Source of the DNA: CAYQAJ01 sp964415245
GTDB taxonomy: Bacteria > Planctomycetota > Planctomycetia > Pirellulales > Pirellulaceae
NCBI GenBank assembly: GCA_964415245.1
Contig: CAYQAJ010000081.1
Location: forward strand, 1-18,698
Direction of reading: 5' to 3'
Length of the DNA stretch: 18,698 nucleotides
This document shows, in pieces, positions 1 through 7,856 of this stretch. Position 1 is the first letter of the stretch, and each line of letters starts with the position of its first letter. Below the pieces are notes generated by a model that ran no database searches, had not been told where the DNA came from, and was given only the letters and a program-made list of their open reading frames with translations. A program made the position numbers and the translations under genes.

Positions 1-1008
1 GTCATCAAGCCAGATATCCGATCACCGCAGGAAGCCAAGGCGTATTTTACCGAGCTGAAGCAGCTGCTGGGATACCTCGGCGTATCGGACTGCAACATGC
101 AGGAAGGGAGCCTGCGCGTCGACGCGAACGTGAATTTGCACGTGGCCACCAAGGACGGGACGGTCGCCACGCCGATTGTCGAGGTGAAGAACATGAACAG
201 CTTTCGCGCCGTCGAGCGGGCGCTGGCGTACGAGGAGAAACGGCAATACGACGAATGGCGCCAAACGGGGCGCAAGCTTGGTGATACGCCCAAGACCACG
301 CGCGGCTGGGACGATTCTTCCGACGTAACGCGGCCCCAGCGGCACAAGGAAGAGTCGAGCGATTACCGCTACTTCCCCGACCCCGACTTGGTGCCGGTTC
401 GCATCGCGCCGGCCGAAATCGAAGCGGCGCGGGCATCGCTGGGCGAGTTGCCGGCCGCCCTGCGAACGCGGCTTGAATCGACTTACGGCATTGCCGCCTA
501 CGACAGCGACGTGCTGGTAAGCCAGGGTCGGCCGCTGGTGGATTATTTCGTGCAAGTGGCAGACGCTTGCGGCGACGGCCGATTGGCGGCCAATTGGGTT
601 CAGCAGAAAGTCCTCCGGTCCCTGAAGGAGCAGGGTGGCACAATCGACCAGTTTCCCATGCCGCCGGCGTACTTGGCCGAGTTGATTTCGCTCGTCCGGA
701 ACGGCGAGCTCGATTCCAGCCGTGCTCCCGAGGTGTACGACCGTGTAGTGCTGGGCGACGAATTCAAAGCAAAGGTAATCACCCCGGTCCAAGCCATGCA
801 AGCGCTCGGCATCGAGCAGGTCGACCGTGGCGAATTGGAGAATCTTTGCCGGGAATTGCTGGCGGCGAACCCGCGCATCGTGCAAGATGTGAAGGAGGGA
901 AAAGACAAGGCCATCGGCGCGATCATCGGCCAGGCCCGAAAGCGGAACGCCAATGCGAACCCCAACGACGTTCGCCGCGTGTGCCTCGAATTGATCGCCG
1001 CAATGTGA
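1..1008 (+). CDS. gatB: Asp-tRNA(Asn)/Glu-tRNA(Gln) amidotransferase subunit B, 5'-truncated by the window edge
   Basis: The reading frame is open from base 1 and ends at TGA 1006-1008, so the window holds the last 335 residues. GatB binds misacylated Glu-tRNA(Gln) or Asp-tRNA(Asn) and, with GatA and GatC, converts it to the amide form in the cytoplasm. Recognisable family stretches are MQEGSLRVDANVN (from about residue 33), VEVKNMNSFRAVERAL, and the WDDSSDVTRPQRHKEES / DYRYFPDPDLVPV segment. The C-terminal part (about the last 150 residues) is the helical YqeY-like tRNA-binding domain, ending in NPRIVQDVKEGKDKAIGAIIGQ and a final VRRVCLELI. The presence of GatB suggests the organism uses indirect aminoacylation. 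The start codon lies upstream of the window; the ATG at 97 is internal. The gene is followed after 19 bp by the SAM hydrolase gene on the same strand. Confidence 0.97.
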   Translation, partial: VIKPDIRSPQEAKAYFTELKQLLGYLGVSDCNMQEGSLRVDANVNLHVATKDGTVATPIVEVKNMNSFRAVERALAYEEKRQYDEWRQTGRKLGDTPKTTRGWDDSSDVTRPQRHKEESSDYRYFPDPDLVPVRIAPAEIEAARASLGELPAALRTRLESTYGIAAYDSDVLVSQGRPLVDYFVQVADACGDGRLAANWVQQKVLRSLKEQGGTIDQFPMPPAYLAELISLVRNGELDSSRAPEVYDRVVLGDEFKAKVITPVQAMQALGIEQVDRGELENLCRELLAANPRIVQDVKEGKDKAIGAIIGQARKRNANANPNDVRRVCLELIAAM

Positions 1009-1027
1009 CGAACTTGCGACGGGTATC

Positions 1028-1813
1028 ATGCCTCGGTCCATCATTACACTCACAACCGATTTTGGCGCCGGCAGCTCGTACGTGGCGCAGATGAAGGGAG
1101 TCATCCTGTCGCTGAATCCCGAGGTGACGATTGTCGACGTTACGCATTCGGTGCTTCCCCACGACATTCGACACGGCGGCCGCGCGCTGGAAGACGCTAG
1201 TCGGTGGTTTCCCGAAGGGACGATACACGTGGCGGTGGTCGATCCCGGCGTGGGGACCGACCGGCGCATCATCTACGCACGCGTGGGCAAGCAGCGGTAC
1301 ATTGCCCCGGACAACGGGCTATTGGGAGCCGTGGTCGCCAATGAACAGCCCTCCGAGTTGATTTCGCTCACCAATCGTGAGTTTTGGCTCAGCGACGTTT
1401 CGGCAACGTTTCACGGCCGCGACATCATGGCGCCGGTGGCCGCGTATTTGAGCCTCGGGCTGGAGGCGGACAAGCTGGGCGAGCCGGCAGGCGAAATCGT
1501 CACGCCCGTCTGGCCGGAAGTGCAGGGGCACGCCCGGCGGATCGAGGGCATGGTCGTGTCGTTCGACGCGTTCGGCAACCTGATTACCGACATCACGGCC
1601 GAGATGCTCAAGGCGGCCGGTGGGCGGCGCATCACCGCGCGGTGCGGAAATCACGAAACGCGGGGACTCGTGCGTACCTACGCCGAACGACCGCCGCAAA
1701 CGCTCATCGCCTTGATCGGCTCCAGCCGCATGCTCGAACTGGCCGTCGTGAACGGAAGCGCCGCAAAAAAAATCTCGGCGGTCCCGGGCGACAAAGTAAT
1801 CGTAACGTGGTAG
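1028..1813 (+). CDS. S-adenosyl-L-methionine hydrolase (adenosine-forming), DUF62 / SAM hydroxide adenosyltransferase family
   Basis: This 261-residue protein has the full length and motifs of the DUF62 family, which uses water/hydroxide to split SAM into adenosine and L-methionine and is related to the SAM-dependent fluorinase and chlorinase. Visible motifs are TLTTDFG (7-13), VVDPGVGT (70-77), APDNGLLG (93-100), FHGRDIMAP (128-136) and SFDAFGNLITDI. The Asp-Arg-His triad expected of the hydrolases is present as D72, R79 and H129, with spacing close to the characterised archaeal enzyme, so a hydrolase is favoured over a halogenase. The ATG start is 19 bp after gatB with only a weak GACGGG upstream, which fits co-transcription. 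The physiological role of these enzymes is still unclear. A cytoplasmic location is inferred because no signal peptide is seen. Confidence 0.9.
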   Translation: MPRSIITLTTDFGAGSSYVAQMKGVILSLNPEVTIVDVTHSVLPHDIRHGGRALEDASRWFPEGTIHVAVVDPGVGTDRRIIYARVGKQRYIAPDNGLLGAVVANEQPSELISLTNREFWLSDVSATFHGRDIMAPVAAYLSLGLEADKLGEPAGEIVTPVWPEVQGHARRIEGMVVSFDAFGNLITDITAEMLKAAGGRRITARCGNHETRGLVRTYAERPPQTLIALIGSSRMLELAVVNGSAAKKISAVPGDKVIVTW

Positions 1814-1931
1814 CGGTCGCGGCGAGCGAGGTCAGGCCTATTGTCGGCTCATGACGAAGGCCTTACGACGAGGCAACGACCAACTCCACCGCGGGTCATT
1901 GGTTATGGGGATTTGGTGCTTGCCCACACCC

Positions 1932-2495
1932 ATGGGTGCAATCGGCCGACACGATCCGGTCCTTCTGATTCTGGCCGCGTTCAGCCGCCACGAAGCTGCC
2001 TTCGATTGGGCTCGCGAGACTGCCAGCCGCCACTGGGGCGAAGTGGAGCTCGTGAGCGAGCGGTTTGCGTTCGACCAAACCAGCTATTACGAAGAGTCGA
2101 TGGGATCGGGCCTCTCGAAGGCGTTGTTTGCATTTCGGCGGCTCGTCGACCCCGCCGACCTGGTCGACTGGAAGCACGCGGCGATCCGCTGGGAAGAGGA
2201 GTATCGGCAGCAGGCCGGCCATGCGGAGCCGCGGCCGCTGAATCTGGATCCCGGCTATTTGACGCAGGCCAAGCTCGTGCTGGCCTCGACGAAGGATCGC
2301 GACCATCGCCTGTATCTATCCCGCGGTATCTACGCCGAGGGAACCCTGTACTATCACGCCGGCGCGTGGACGGCGCGTCCTTGGACCTATCCCGACTACC
2401 GGCAGGCTGAGTATCATCAATTCTTCGACCAGTGCCGCGAATACTTGCGGCGGCAATTGCGAGCCGCGGGACGCGAATCGGCGTCCGATCCCTAG
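1932..2495 (+). CDS. DUF4416 family protein of unknown function
   Basis: The protein is 187 residues when started at ATG 1932. It matches the DUF4416 pattern as I know it: an N-terminal PVLLILAAFSR segment, FAFDQTSYYEESMG (45-58), LNLDPGYLTQAKLVLAST (103-120), KDRDHRLYLSRGIYAEGTLYY and PWTYPDYR (150-157). The function is unknown; the family is found in many environmental bacteria as a single soluble domain. The frame is open further upstream to ATG 1851, with another ATG at 1905, but that extra N-terminal sequence does not look like the family and none of the three starts has a good Shine-Dalgarno site, so ATG 1932 was chosen on homology. It lies between the SAM hydrolase and the glycan transferase genes on the same strand. 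No signal peptide or membrane segment is visible. Confidence 0.82.
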   Translation: MGAIGRHDPVLLILAAFSRHEAAFDWARETASRHWGEVELVSERFAFDQTSYYEESMGSGLSKALFAFRRLVDPADLVDWKHAAIRWEEEYRQQAGHAEPRPLNLDPGYLTQAKLVLASTKDRDHRLYLSRGIYAEGTLYYHAGAWTARPWTYPDYRQAEYHQFFDQCREYLRRQLRAAGRESASDP

Positions 2496-2533
2496 CCGAT
2501 GGTTCGCACTACATCTCATGAGCACGCCTGCCG

Positions 2534-3670
2534 ATGGACGGCAAGTCGACACTGTGGTTCCTTGCCGGCACGATTGTGCCGAGCCTGGTGGTGAGCTGCG
2601 CCGCCGCGATCGTAGTCCGTCGCATGGCCGCCCGCTGGGGGCTAGTTGACCAGCCGGACCCGCGCAAGGTGCACACCAAGCCCACTCCGCTGGGTGGCGG
2701 GCTGGCGATTTGGCTGGGCGTGGTGCTCCCTTTTGCCCTCGGGCAAATCGTGCTGTGGTTGATTGCCGGCGGGGTGATTGGCGAGGAGTTGGTGCCCGCA
2801 TTTGCCCGCCCGCACATCGCCGGGCTGGCCTCACGGATGGCCTCGCTGTGGATTCTGTTGGGCGCGGGCACCGTGCTGATGGTGCTCGGATTGCTCGACG
2901 ACCGTTTCGGGCTCGATTGGCGGTTGCGGCTGGCGGTGCAGTTCGCGGTGGCCACCGCGTGCGTCGCCACGCAGGACGAGTGGCGGCTGACCGCGTTTGT
3001 GAACTTGCCGCTGGTGACGGGTTTTCTGTCGGTAATCTGGATCGTGGCCCTCATCAACGCATTCAACATGCTCGACAACATGGATGGGCTGTCGGGCGGC
3101 GTTGCGGCGCTGGCGGCAGGTTTTCTGGCGGCGGTATTCCTGCTGGCACCCGATCCGCAGACTCAGCGTCCGCAGTTGTTTCTGGCCGGCCTTCTTTTGG
3201 TGATCGTGGGGAGCCTTCTTGGTTTTCTGTGGCACAACCGCCCCCCGGCGCGCATTTTTATGGGCGACGCGGGAAGCTACTTTGTTGGCTTTATCATCGC
3301 CGTGGCGACGCTGCTGGCCACGTACGCGGGCTATCGCTCCACGACGCGGCACGCCATCCTGGCGCCGATGTTTGTCATGGCCGTTCCGCTCTATGATATG
3401 ATGACGGTGCTGTGGATTCGGGTGCGATCGGGCCGCAGCCCGTTTTCGGCCGACCGGAACCATTTCTCGCACCGTCTGGTGGAGCTGGGGCTGACCAAGG
3501 GGCAGGCGGTGCTGACGATCTACCTGCTCACGGCCACGTGCGGGGTCGGGGCGCTGTTGCTGCACCGGGTCGACGCGGTTGGGGCGGGCCTGATTACGCT
3601 GATGATCGCTTGCGTGCTGTCGCTGATTGCCATTCTGGAGACGACCGCGCGGCGGAAGTTGAGCCCGTGA
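2534..3670 (+). CDS. Undecaprenyl-phosphate sugar-1-phosphate transferase (WecA/TagO/MraY-type glycosyltransferase family 4)
   Basis: This 378-residue multi-pass membrane protein transfers a HexNAc-1-phosphate from a UDP-sugar to a polyprenyl phosphate, the first step of O-antigen or other surface glycan assembly. Family motifs are present: the PDPRKVHTKPTPLGGG cytoplasmic loop (41-56), the catalytic LLDDR (120-124), NAFNMLDNMDGLSGG (175-189), RIFMGDAGSYFVG (240-252) and the DRNHFSHRL loop (308-316 region). MraY proteins act on UDP-MurNAc-pentapeptide; the DRxHxHHR-type loop and the neighbour favour a WecA/TagO-like enzyme, but the sugar cannot be fixed from sequence. About ten or eleven hydrophobic helices can be counted. 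The stop codon overlaps the GTG start of the next gene (GTGA, 3667-3670), so the two are probably translationally coupled. Confidence 0.92.
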   Translation: MDGKSTLWFLAGTIVPSLVVSCAAAIVVRRMAARWGLVDQPDPRKVHTKPTPLGGGLAIWLGVVLPFALGQIVLWLIAGGVIGEELVPAFARPHIAGLASRMASLWILLGAGTVLMVLGLLDDRFGLDWRLRLAVQFAVATACVATQDEWRLTAFVNLPLVTGFLSVIWIVALINAFNMLDNMDGLSGGVAALAAGFLAAVFLLAPDPQTQRPQLFLAGLLLVIVGSLLGFLWHNRPPARIFMGDAGSYFVGFIIAVATLLATYAGYRSTTRHAILAPMFVMAVPLYDMMTVLWIRVRSGRSPFSADRNHFSHRLVELGLTKGQAVLTIYLLTATCGVGALLLHRVDAVGAGLITLMIACVLSLIAILETTARRKLSP

Positions 3671-6333
3671 AAAAGTCCGCCAAAGGCACGTCGAAATCGG
3701 GCGATTCGCCGGTCCAGGACGGGGCTTCCGCCAGCGCGAAGTCGGCCGCCCCGTTTCGCTTTCTTCCGATCGTGCGCCGCCTGCTGTTGGGCGGAGTAGC
3801 CATGCTCTACGTGGCCACTCCGCTAATCGCGGCCGACGGCTCGGGAATTGGCGGCGTGGGCCTGAACCTGGCGAGCGGGTTGGGCATCGCGCTGGTGATG
3901 ATGTGGCTCGTGCTATTGGTGGCCTGGGCCGCTTGGAATCTACGCCGGCCGTGTCCCACGCTGCGGTTTGGCAAAGCCGACGCGGCTCTGCTCGTGCTGC
4001 TCCTTCTCCACACCATCAGCGCGATCGTGATGGCGCCGTACGGCAATGCCCGAGCCGGTTTGAACGTGCTCTGGCAGTGGATCAGTTTCGGCGTGGCGTT
4101 CTTTCTGGTTCGACAGTTGGTTAGCACGCGGCTGCAAGGGCGAGCCCTGGCGGCGGGCATGATCGCTCTGGCGGCAGGACTCAGCGCGTACGGAATGTAC
4201 CAGTACGCGGTCGAGCAGCCCGCGAATCGCCGCTATTACCGGTCGGCATCCGAGACCGAAAAGCGCAAGATGTTGCGTGACTTGGGACTCGACGATTCGC
4301 CCAATTCGCCCGATCGCGTAGGCCTGGAGAACCGTCTGGCGAGCGTCGAGCCGCTGGGCACTTTCGCGCTAACCAATTCGCTCGCCGGGTTTTTGGTGCC
4401 GTGGTTGCTGGTGGCTGGGGCGGTATGTTTTCTGCTTCCCGCTGAAAGGGAAGCTAGAAGGCGAGTCTTGGCTGCCATTGCCATTGCCGGTTTGCTCGTG
4501 GTCGGATGCCTGCTGCTGACGAAGAGTCGCAGCGGATATGTTGCCGCGTTGGCGGGAGTTGTATTGCTCGCGGCGGCGGTCGCAAGGCAGCGCGGCCCGG
4601 CGTGGTATCGGCGGATCGACTTGCGGCTGCCGCTGGCGATCGGCGGGTCGCTCGTGGTTCTTGGGGTCGTGTTGGTAACCGTGGCGGCTGCGACCGGTGG
4701 ACTGGACGTCAAAGTGCTTTCCGAGGCGCCCAAGTCCGTGCTGTATCGAATCCAGTACTGGCAGTCGACGCTCGCCATGATCGCCGACCATCCGTGGGTC
4801 GGCTGTGGACCGGGCAACTTTCAGGACTACTACACCACTTACAAGCTTCCCCAAGCCAGCGAGACGGTCGCCGATCCGCACAATTTCCTGTTGGAGGTCT
4901 GGGCGACGGCAGGTACGCCGGCAGCGCTGGCGCTGGTTGCGGCCATGGTATGCGTGGTATGGCACGTCTGGCGGATCGGCGTAAGCGAAAGCGCGGCTGT
5001 GGCCACCGCATCGCAATCCGCCACCCACGGCGGTGACTCCAATTCGAATGCAAAACCGGACTCAGCGCCGCGGCGCGAAAGTGCAGGGGGGCGCCGCAGG
5101 CGAACACCGCGCAAGCGGCGCGACGCTCGCGTCGTTCCAACGCAGGCGCCTCGTGCGTGGTATCTCGTAGCGTGGCGCGATTCATCGCTGGCGATCCTGT
5201 TGGGCGCATTGGCCGGCGGAGTGCTGACGTATCTCTGTTGGACGCTCGACAGGCGCAGTCTGGCCGAATCGGCGGTGCGCTTGGCCATCATGGTGCCCGT
5301 TGTAGCAGCCGTCGCCTTGGCCTTGTTGACGTGGGTCCAGCGTGGGCGCATGGCCGCTTGGGTGCCGTTGGTCGGGGCGGGCGCGCTGTTGGTGCATTTG
5401 TTGGCATCGGGGGGCATCGGATTTCCCGGCGTGGCGCAGTCGCTGTGGCTGCTGGCCGCCCTTGGGATTTGCACGGCCGAAGCACCGAGTGGGCCGGGCG
5501 AATCCGGCGAACCGGGAGGACTCTCACAACAAACACTGGCAAAGGCAGTGGTACACGTGGAGCAGGCAGCCAGCGCTAGTCCCGCCGAGCCGATTGCCGC
5601 GCGGGGGCCGCGCGATCCGTTCGTGATTCGGCCGGCGATTGCACTCGCGCTTTCTGTTGGTGCCGCCCTTCTCGTGGGGGCGTGTTATGTGACCGCCTAT
5701 GCGCCCATCTATCATGGCATGGCCGCGCTATCTGAGGGCGCACATTGGAAGCAACAGCGCCAATACGATCGTGCCGATGAAGAATTCCGTCGCGCCGCTC
5801 GGTGGGACCCGTTCAGCGCCGAGCCTTGGCGATTTCGCGCATCGCTGGCGCTGGGGCGATGGATGCACGCGCCGACCGATGACCCGCTCCGCGGTGAGTG
5901 GCTTGAGCAGTTCGAGAGCTACGCGCACGAAGCGGTCGCCCGCGATCCTCATACCAGCGCGCGACATCGCGAGGTAGGAGAGTGGTATCTCGCAGCCTAC
6001 GTGGCCAGCGGCAATCGCTCGCTATTGCGCAAGGCGGTATCCGCCAGCCGACGAGCGACCGAGCTTTATCCCAATAACAGCATGGTCCACGCACAACTTG
6101 CCTGGCTGCACCACCTTATCGGCGACTCCCGAGAAGCGGCGGCCGAGGCCGAGGAGGCGCTGCGACTCGATGCCCTGAATCCGCACGCGGAGCAAAAGCT
6201 GGAGAAACAACAGGTGTTCCATCCGACGAAAACCGAGGGAGTTCCGTACCGGCAAGAGCCGCCCCCGGAAGAGAATGCCGAACAATTGATGGAGCGTTTG
6301 CGTACAATCGAGGGTAAAGGAGAGAATTCCTAG
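3667..6333 (+). CDS. O-antigen ligase/polymerase-like membrane protein with C-terminal TPR-like region
   Basis: The gene starts at GTG 3667, overlapping the preceding stop by 4 bp; the frame is open further upstream but that part lies inside the transferase gene. The 888-residue product has a short polar N-terminus, then about ten hydrophobic segments. The Wzy_C/O-antigen ligase signature is seen as LTKSRSGYVAAL (R288) and ADPHNFLLEVWATAG (H405, N406). Such proteins ligate or polymerise lipid-linked glycans in the inner membrane. Residues about 440-495 are a polar, Arg-rich insert (RRRRTPRKRR) between membrane helices. More helices follow, and from about residue 685 the chain becomes TPR-like (WKQQRQYDRADEEFRRAARWDP; YPNNSMVHAQLAWLHHLIGD), ending in a charged tail. 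Coupling to the sugar-1-phosphate transferase supports a role in surface glycan assembly. Ligase and polymerase activities cannot be told apart here. Confidence 0.85.
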   Translation: MKKSAKGTSKSGDSPVQDGASASAKSAAPFRFLPIVRRLLLGGVAMLYVATPLIAADGSGIGGVGLNLASGLGIALVMMWLVLLVAWAAWNLRRPCPTLRFGKADAALLVLLLLHTISAIVMAPYGNARAGLNVLWQWISFGVAFFLVRQLVSTRLQGRALAAGMIALAAGLSAYGMYQYAVEQPANRRYYRSASETEKRKMLRDLGLDDSPNSPDRVGLENRLASVEPLGTFALTNSLAGFLVPWLLVAGAVCFLLPAEREARRRVLAAIAIAGLLVVGCLLLTKSRSGYVAALAGVVLLAAAVARQRGPAWYRRIDLRLPLAIGGSLVVLGVVLVTVAAATGGLDVKVLSEAPKSVLYRIQYWQSTLAMIADHPWVGCGPGNFQDYYTTYKLPQASETVADPHNFLLEVWATAGTPAALALVAAMVCVVWHVWRIGVSESAAVATASQSATHGGDSNSNAKPDSAPRRESAGGRRRRTPRKRRDARVVPTQAPRAWYLVAWRDSSLAILLGALAGGVLTYLCWTLDRRSLAESAVRLAIMVPVVAAVALALLTWVQRGRMAAWVPLVGAGALLVHLLASGGIGFPGVAQSLWLLAALGICTAEAPSGPGESGEPGGLSQQTLAKAVVHVEQAASASPAEPIAARGPRDPFVIRPAIALALSVGAALLVGACYVTAYAPIYHGMAALSEGAHWKQQRQYDRADEEFRRAARWDPFSAEPWRFRASLALGRWMHAPTDDPLRGEWLEQFESYAHEAVARDPHTSARHREVGEWYLAAYVASGNRSLLRKAVSASRRATELYPNNSMVHAQLAWLHHLIGDSREAAAEAEEALRLDALNPHAEQKLEKQQVFHPTKTEGVPYRQEPPPEENAEQLMERLRTIEGKGENS

Positions 6334-6344
6334 CCAGACTTTGT

Positions 6345-6376
6345 CGGACGGGACCACCGTCATTTCCGCCTGTCCG
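6345..6376 (+). other. Weak stem-loop after the O-antigen ligase gene
   Basis: Arms CGGACGGG (6345-6352) and CCTGTCCG (6369-6376) can pair over 8 bp with one G-U, around a 16-nt loop, 11 nt after the ligase stop codon. No T run follows, so it is at best a weak or factor-assisted terminator. The rest of the 209-bp gap (6334-6542) shows no coding sequence and no promoter I can defend. Confidence 0.25.
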
Positions 6377-6530
6377 GGAACCCCTCCGTGTGCTACCGGC
6401 TGTCCCAGTGCATGTTGTCCGTCGTCGGTTGTCTGTCGACCGAGAGCGGAACGCCGAGAACCCTGGTTGCGTCGGTAGTCCGAATACCGAGAACTGAACG
6501 CTCTGCCCGCACCGCACTGTTTCCAATGTC

Positions 6531-6535
6531 GGGAG
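6531..6535 (+). promoter_or_regulatory. Ribosome binding site of the DUF1573 gene
   Basis: GGGAG lies 7 nt before ATG 6543 and supports that start. Confidence 0.6.
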
Positions 6536-6542
6536 AATCCCC

Positions 6543-7736
6543 ATGAAATCAGCGTTGCCTGTTGCCGTAGCGGCCACGCTCGCCGGACTGTCGATTGGTC
6601 TGGCGATAACCTGGACTGAATTCGGGTCTGTCCGTGAACTGTTCATCGCCGAAGGGACGGCGAGGCAAAAGAGCGCCAACGAAATGCCCGCGGACGAAAT
6701 CCTGCCCGGCGCCGTACCCAAATTGACCGTGCTCGGCGGTGAGGAGTACGACTTCGGCGACATGGTCGTGGGCGCGGAGCTGGAGCACTACTTCGAGATC
6801 AAGAACGAAGGGGACGCCCCGCTCGTTCTCGAGAAGGTGGAAAACACGTCGTGCAAGTGCACCGTCGCCGAATTGCCCAAGGAAAAGATCCAGCCCGGGC
6901 AAAGCGGCCGCGTGTTGATTAAATGGAAAGCGGAGCAGCATGCGCCGCAGTTTCGCCAGCATGCCGAGTTGTCGACCAACGACCCGGAGCGTCGTCTCGT
7001 TCGGCTGAGCGTGAGCGGCAGCGTAACGGAGAACGTGCGCGTCGTGCCGCGGGACATCGCCTTCATCGGCCTGGGTGACGCCGAGGAGCGCACCGCGCAG
7101 GTACGCGTATTCGCCTACCACCAACGCGACCTGGAAGTGGTCGGCACCGACTTGCTCGTTCCCGATTCGGCTTCGAGCTTCGACATCAGCAAGCGGCCTC
7201 TCACGCCCGAGGAGATCGCCGCCGAGCCCGCCGCGATGAGCGGCTGGGCGGTCGATGTCACGGTCAAACCGGGCTTGCCGCTGGGCTCGATCCAACAGAC
7301 AATCCGGCTGCGCACGAACCTTGAAGACGCCAAGTCGCTCGACGTTCCTATTGAAGGCAACGTCATCAGCGATATCGCCCTCACGGGCGGCCCCGAGTAC
7401 CGGCCCGAGTTCGACTTGGTCATTTTGGGAGGCGTGCCTCGCGACAAGGGGCACACCTTCACCATGAACCTGTTCGTGAAAGGGCCCTACCGCGACGACG
7501 TGAAGATCACGATCGCCAGCACGGACCCCAGCGACGTGCTCAAGGCGCGAATCGGCGAGCCACAGATACTACCCACGGTTCGGATTTATCCGCTGATCAT
7601 CGACATCCCCGCCGGCTCGCGCCCCGTGAACCGGCGCGCCTCGTACAACGTCAAACCGGGCGAGGTCCTGCTGGAGACGACGCATCCTCGAACCAAGAAG
7701 GTAAGGGTGCGAATCGACTTTGCCGTCGAGGGGTAG
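6543..7736 (+). CDS. DUF1573 domain-containing exported or membrane-anchored protein
   Basis: The 397-residue protein starts with a basic residue and a hydrophobic stretch (about 5-25, LPVAVAATLAGLSIGLAITW), a signal anchor or signal peptide. Residues about 60-161 form a DUF1573 domain, an immunoglobulin-like fold related to ASPM/SPD-2/Hydin domains: VPKLTVLGGEEYDFGDMVVG, then FEIKNEGDAPLVLEKVENTSCKCTVAEL. The family often has TSCGCT; here it is TSCKCT (C104, C106). The remaining ~235 residues look like further beta-sandwich repeats (VTVKPGLPLGSIQQTIRLRTN; YNVKPGEVLLETTHP). It probably acts outside the cytoplasm, but its role is unknown. It sits 120 bp upstream of the cytochrome lipoprotein gene on the same strand, which may form one transcription unit with it. 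Confidence 0.85.
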   Translation: MKSALPVAVAATLAGLSIGLAITWTEFGSVRELFIAEGTARQKSANEMPADEILPGAVPKLTVLGGEEYDFGDMVVGAELEHYFEIKNEGDAPLVLEKVENTSCKCTVAELPKEKIQPGQSGRVLIKWKAEQHAPQFRQHAELSTNDPERRLVRLSVSGSVTENVRVVPRDIAFIGLGDAEERTAQVRVFAYHQRDLEVVGTDLLVPDSASSFDISKRPLTPEEIAAEPAAMSGWAVDVTVKPGLPLGSIQQTIRLRTNLEDAKSLDVPIEGNVISDIALTGGPEYRPEFDLVILGGVPRDKGHTFTMNLFVKGPYRDDVKITIASTDPSDVLKARIGEPQILPTVRIYPLIIDIPAGSRPVNRRASYNVKPGEVLLETTHPRTKKVRVRIDFAVEG

Positions 7737-7847
7737 CGGCGCGAATGGGATTCACGCTTAAGGCGCAGCCGCGCGAATCGGGGCACGGCAGCGCCGCTGA
7801 ACGCCCGGCCGCTGGCTCGACCGAGCATCGCTAGTTTCCGATGGGAT

Positions 7848-7851
7848 GGAG
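7848..7851 (+). promoter_or_regulatory. Ribosome binding site of the cytochrome lipoprotein gene
   Basis: GGAG is 5 nt before ATG 7857 and supports that start over any later in-frame ATG. Confidence 0.5.
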
Positions 7852-7856
7852 CCGCC

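Noticed and set aside
22..1272. A 416-residue - strand open frame over gatB and the SAM hydrolase
   Set aside because: It is antisense to two well-supported genes, has no family resemblance, and its composition reflects GC-rich codon bias in the opposite frame.
1851..1931. A longer N-terminus for the DUF4416 protein
   Set aside because: The added 27 residues do not resemble the family and no Shine-Dalgarno site precedes ATG 1851.
3412..3666. An 85-codon N-terminal extension of the O-antigen ligase frame
   Set aside because: It lies wholly inside the transferase gene in another frame; the GTG at 3667 overlapping the stop is a better start.
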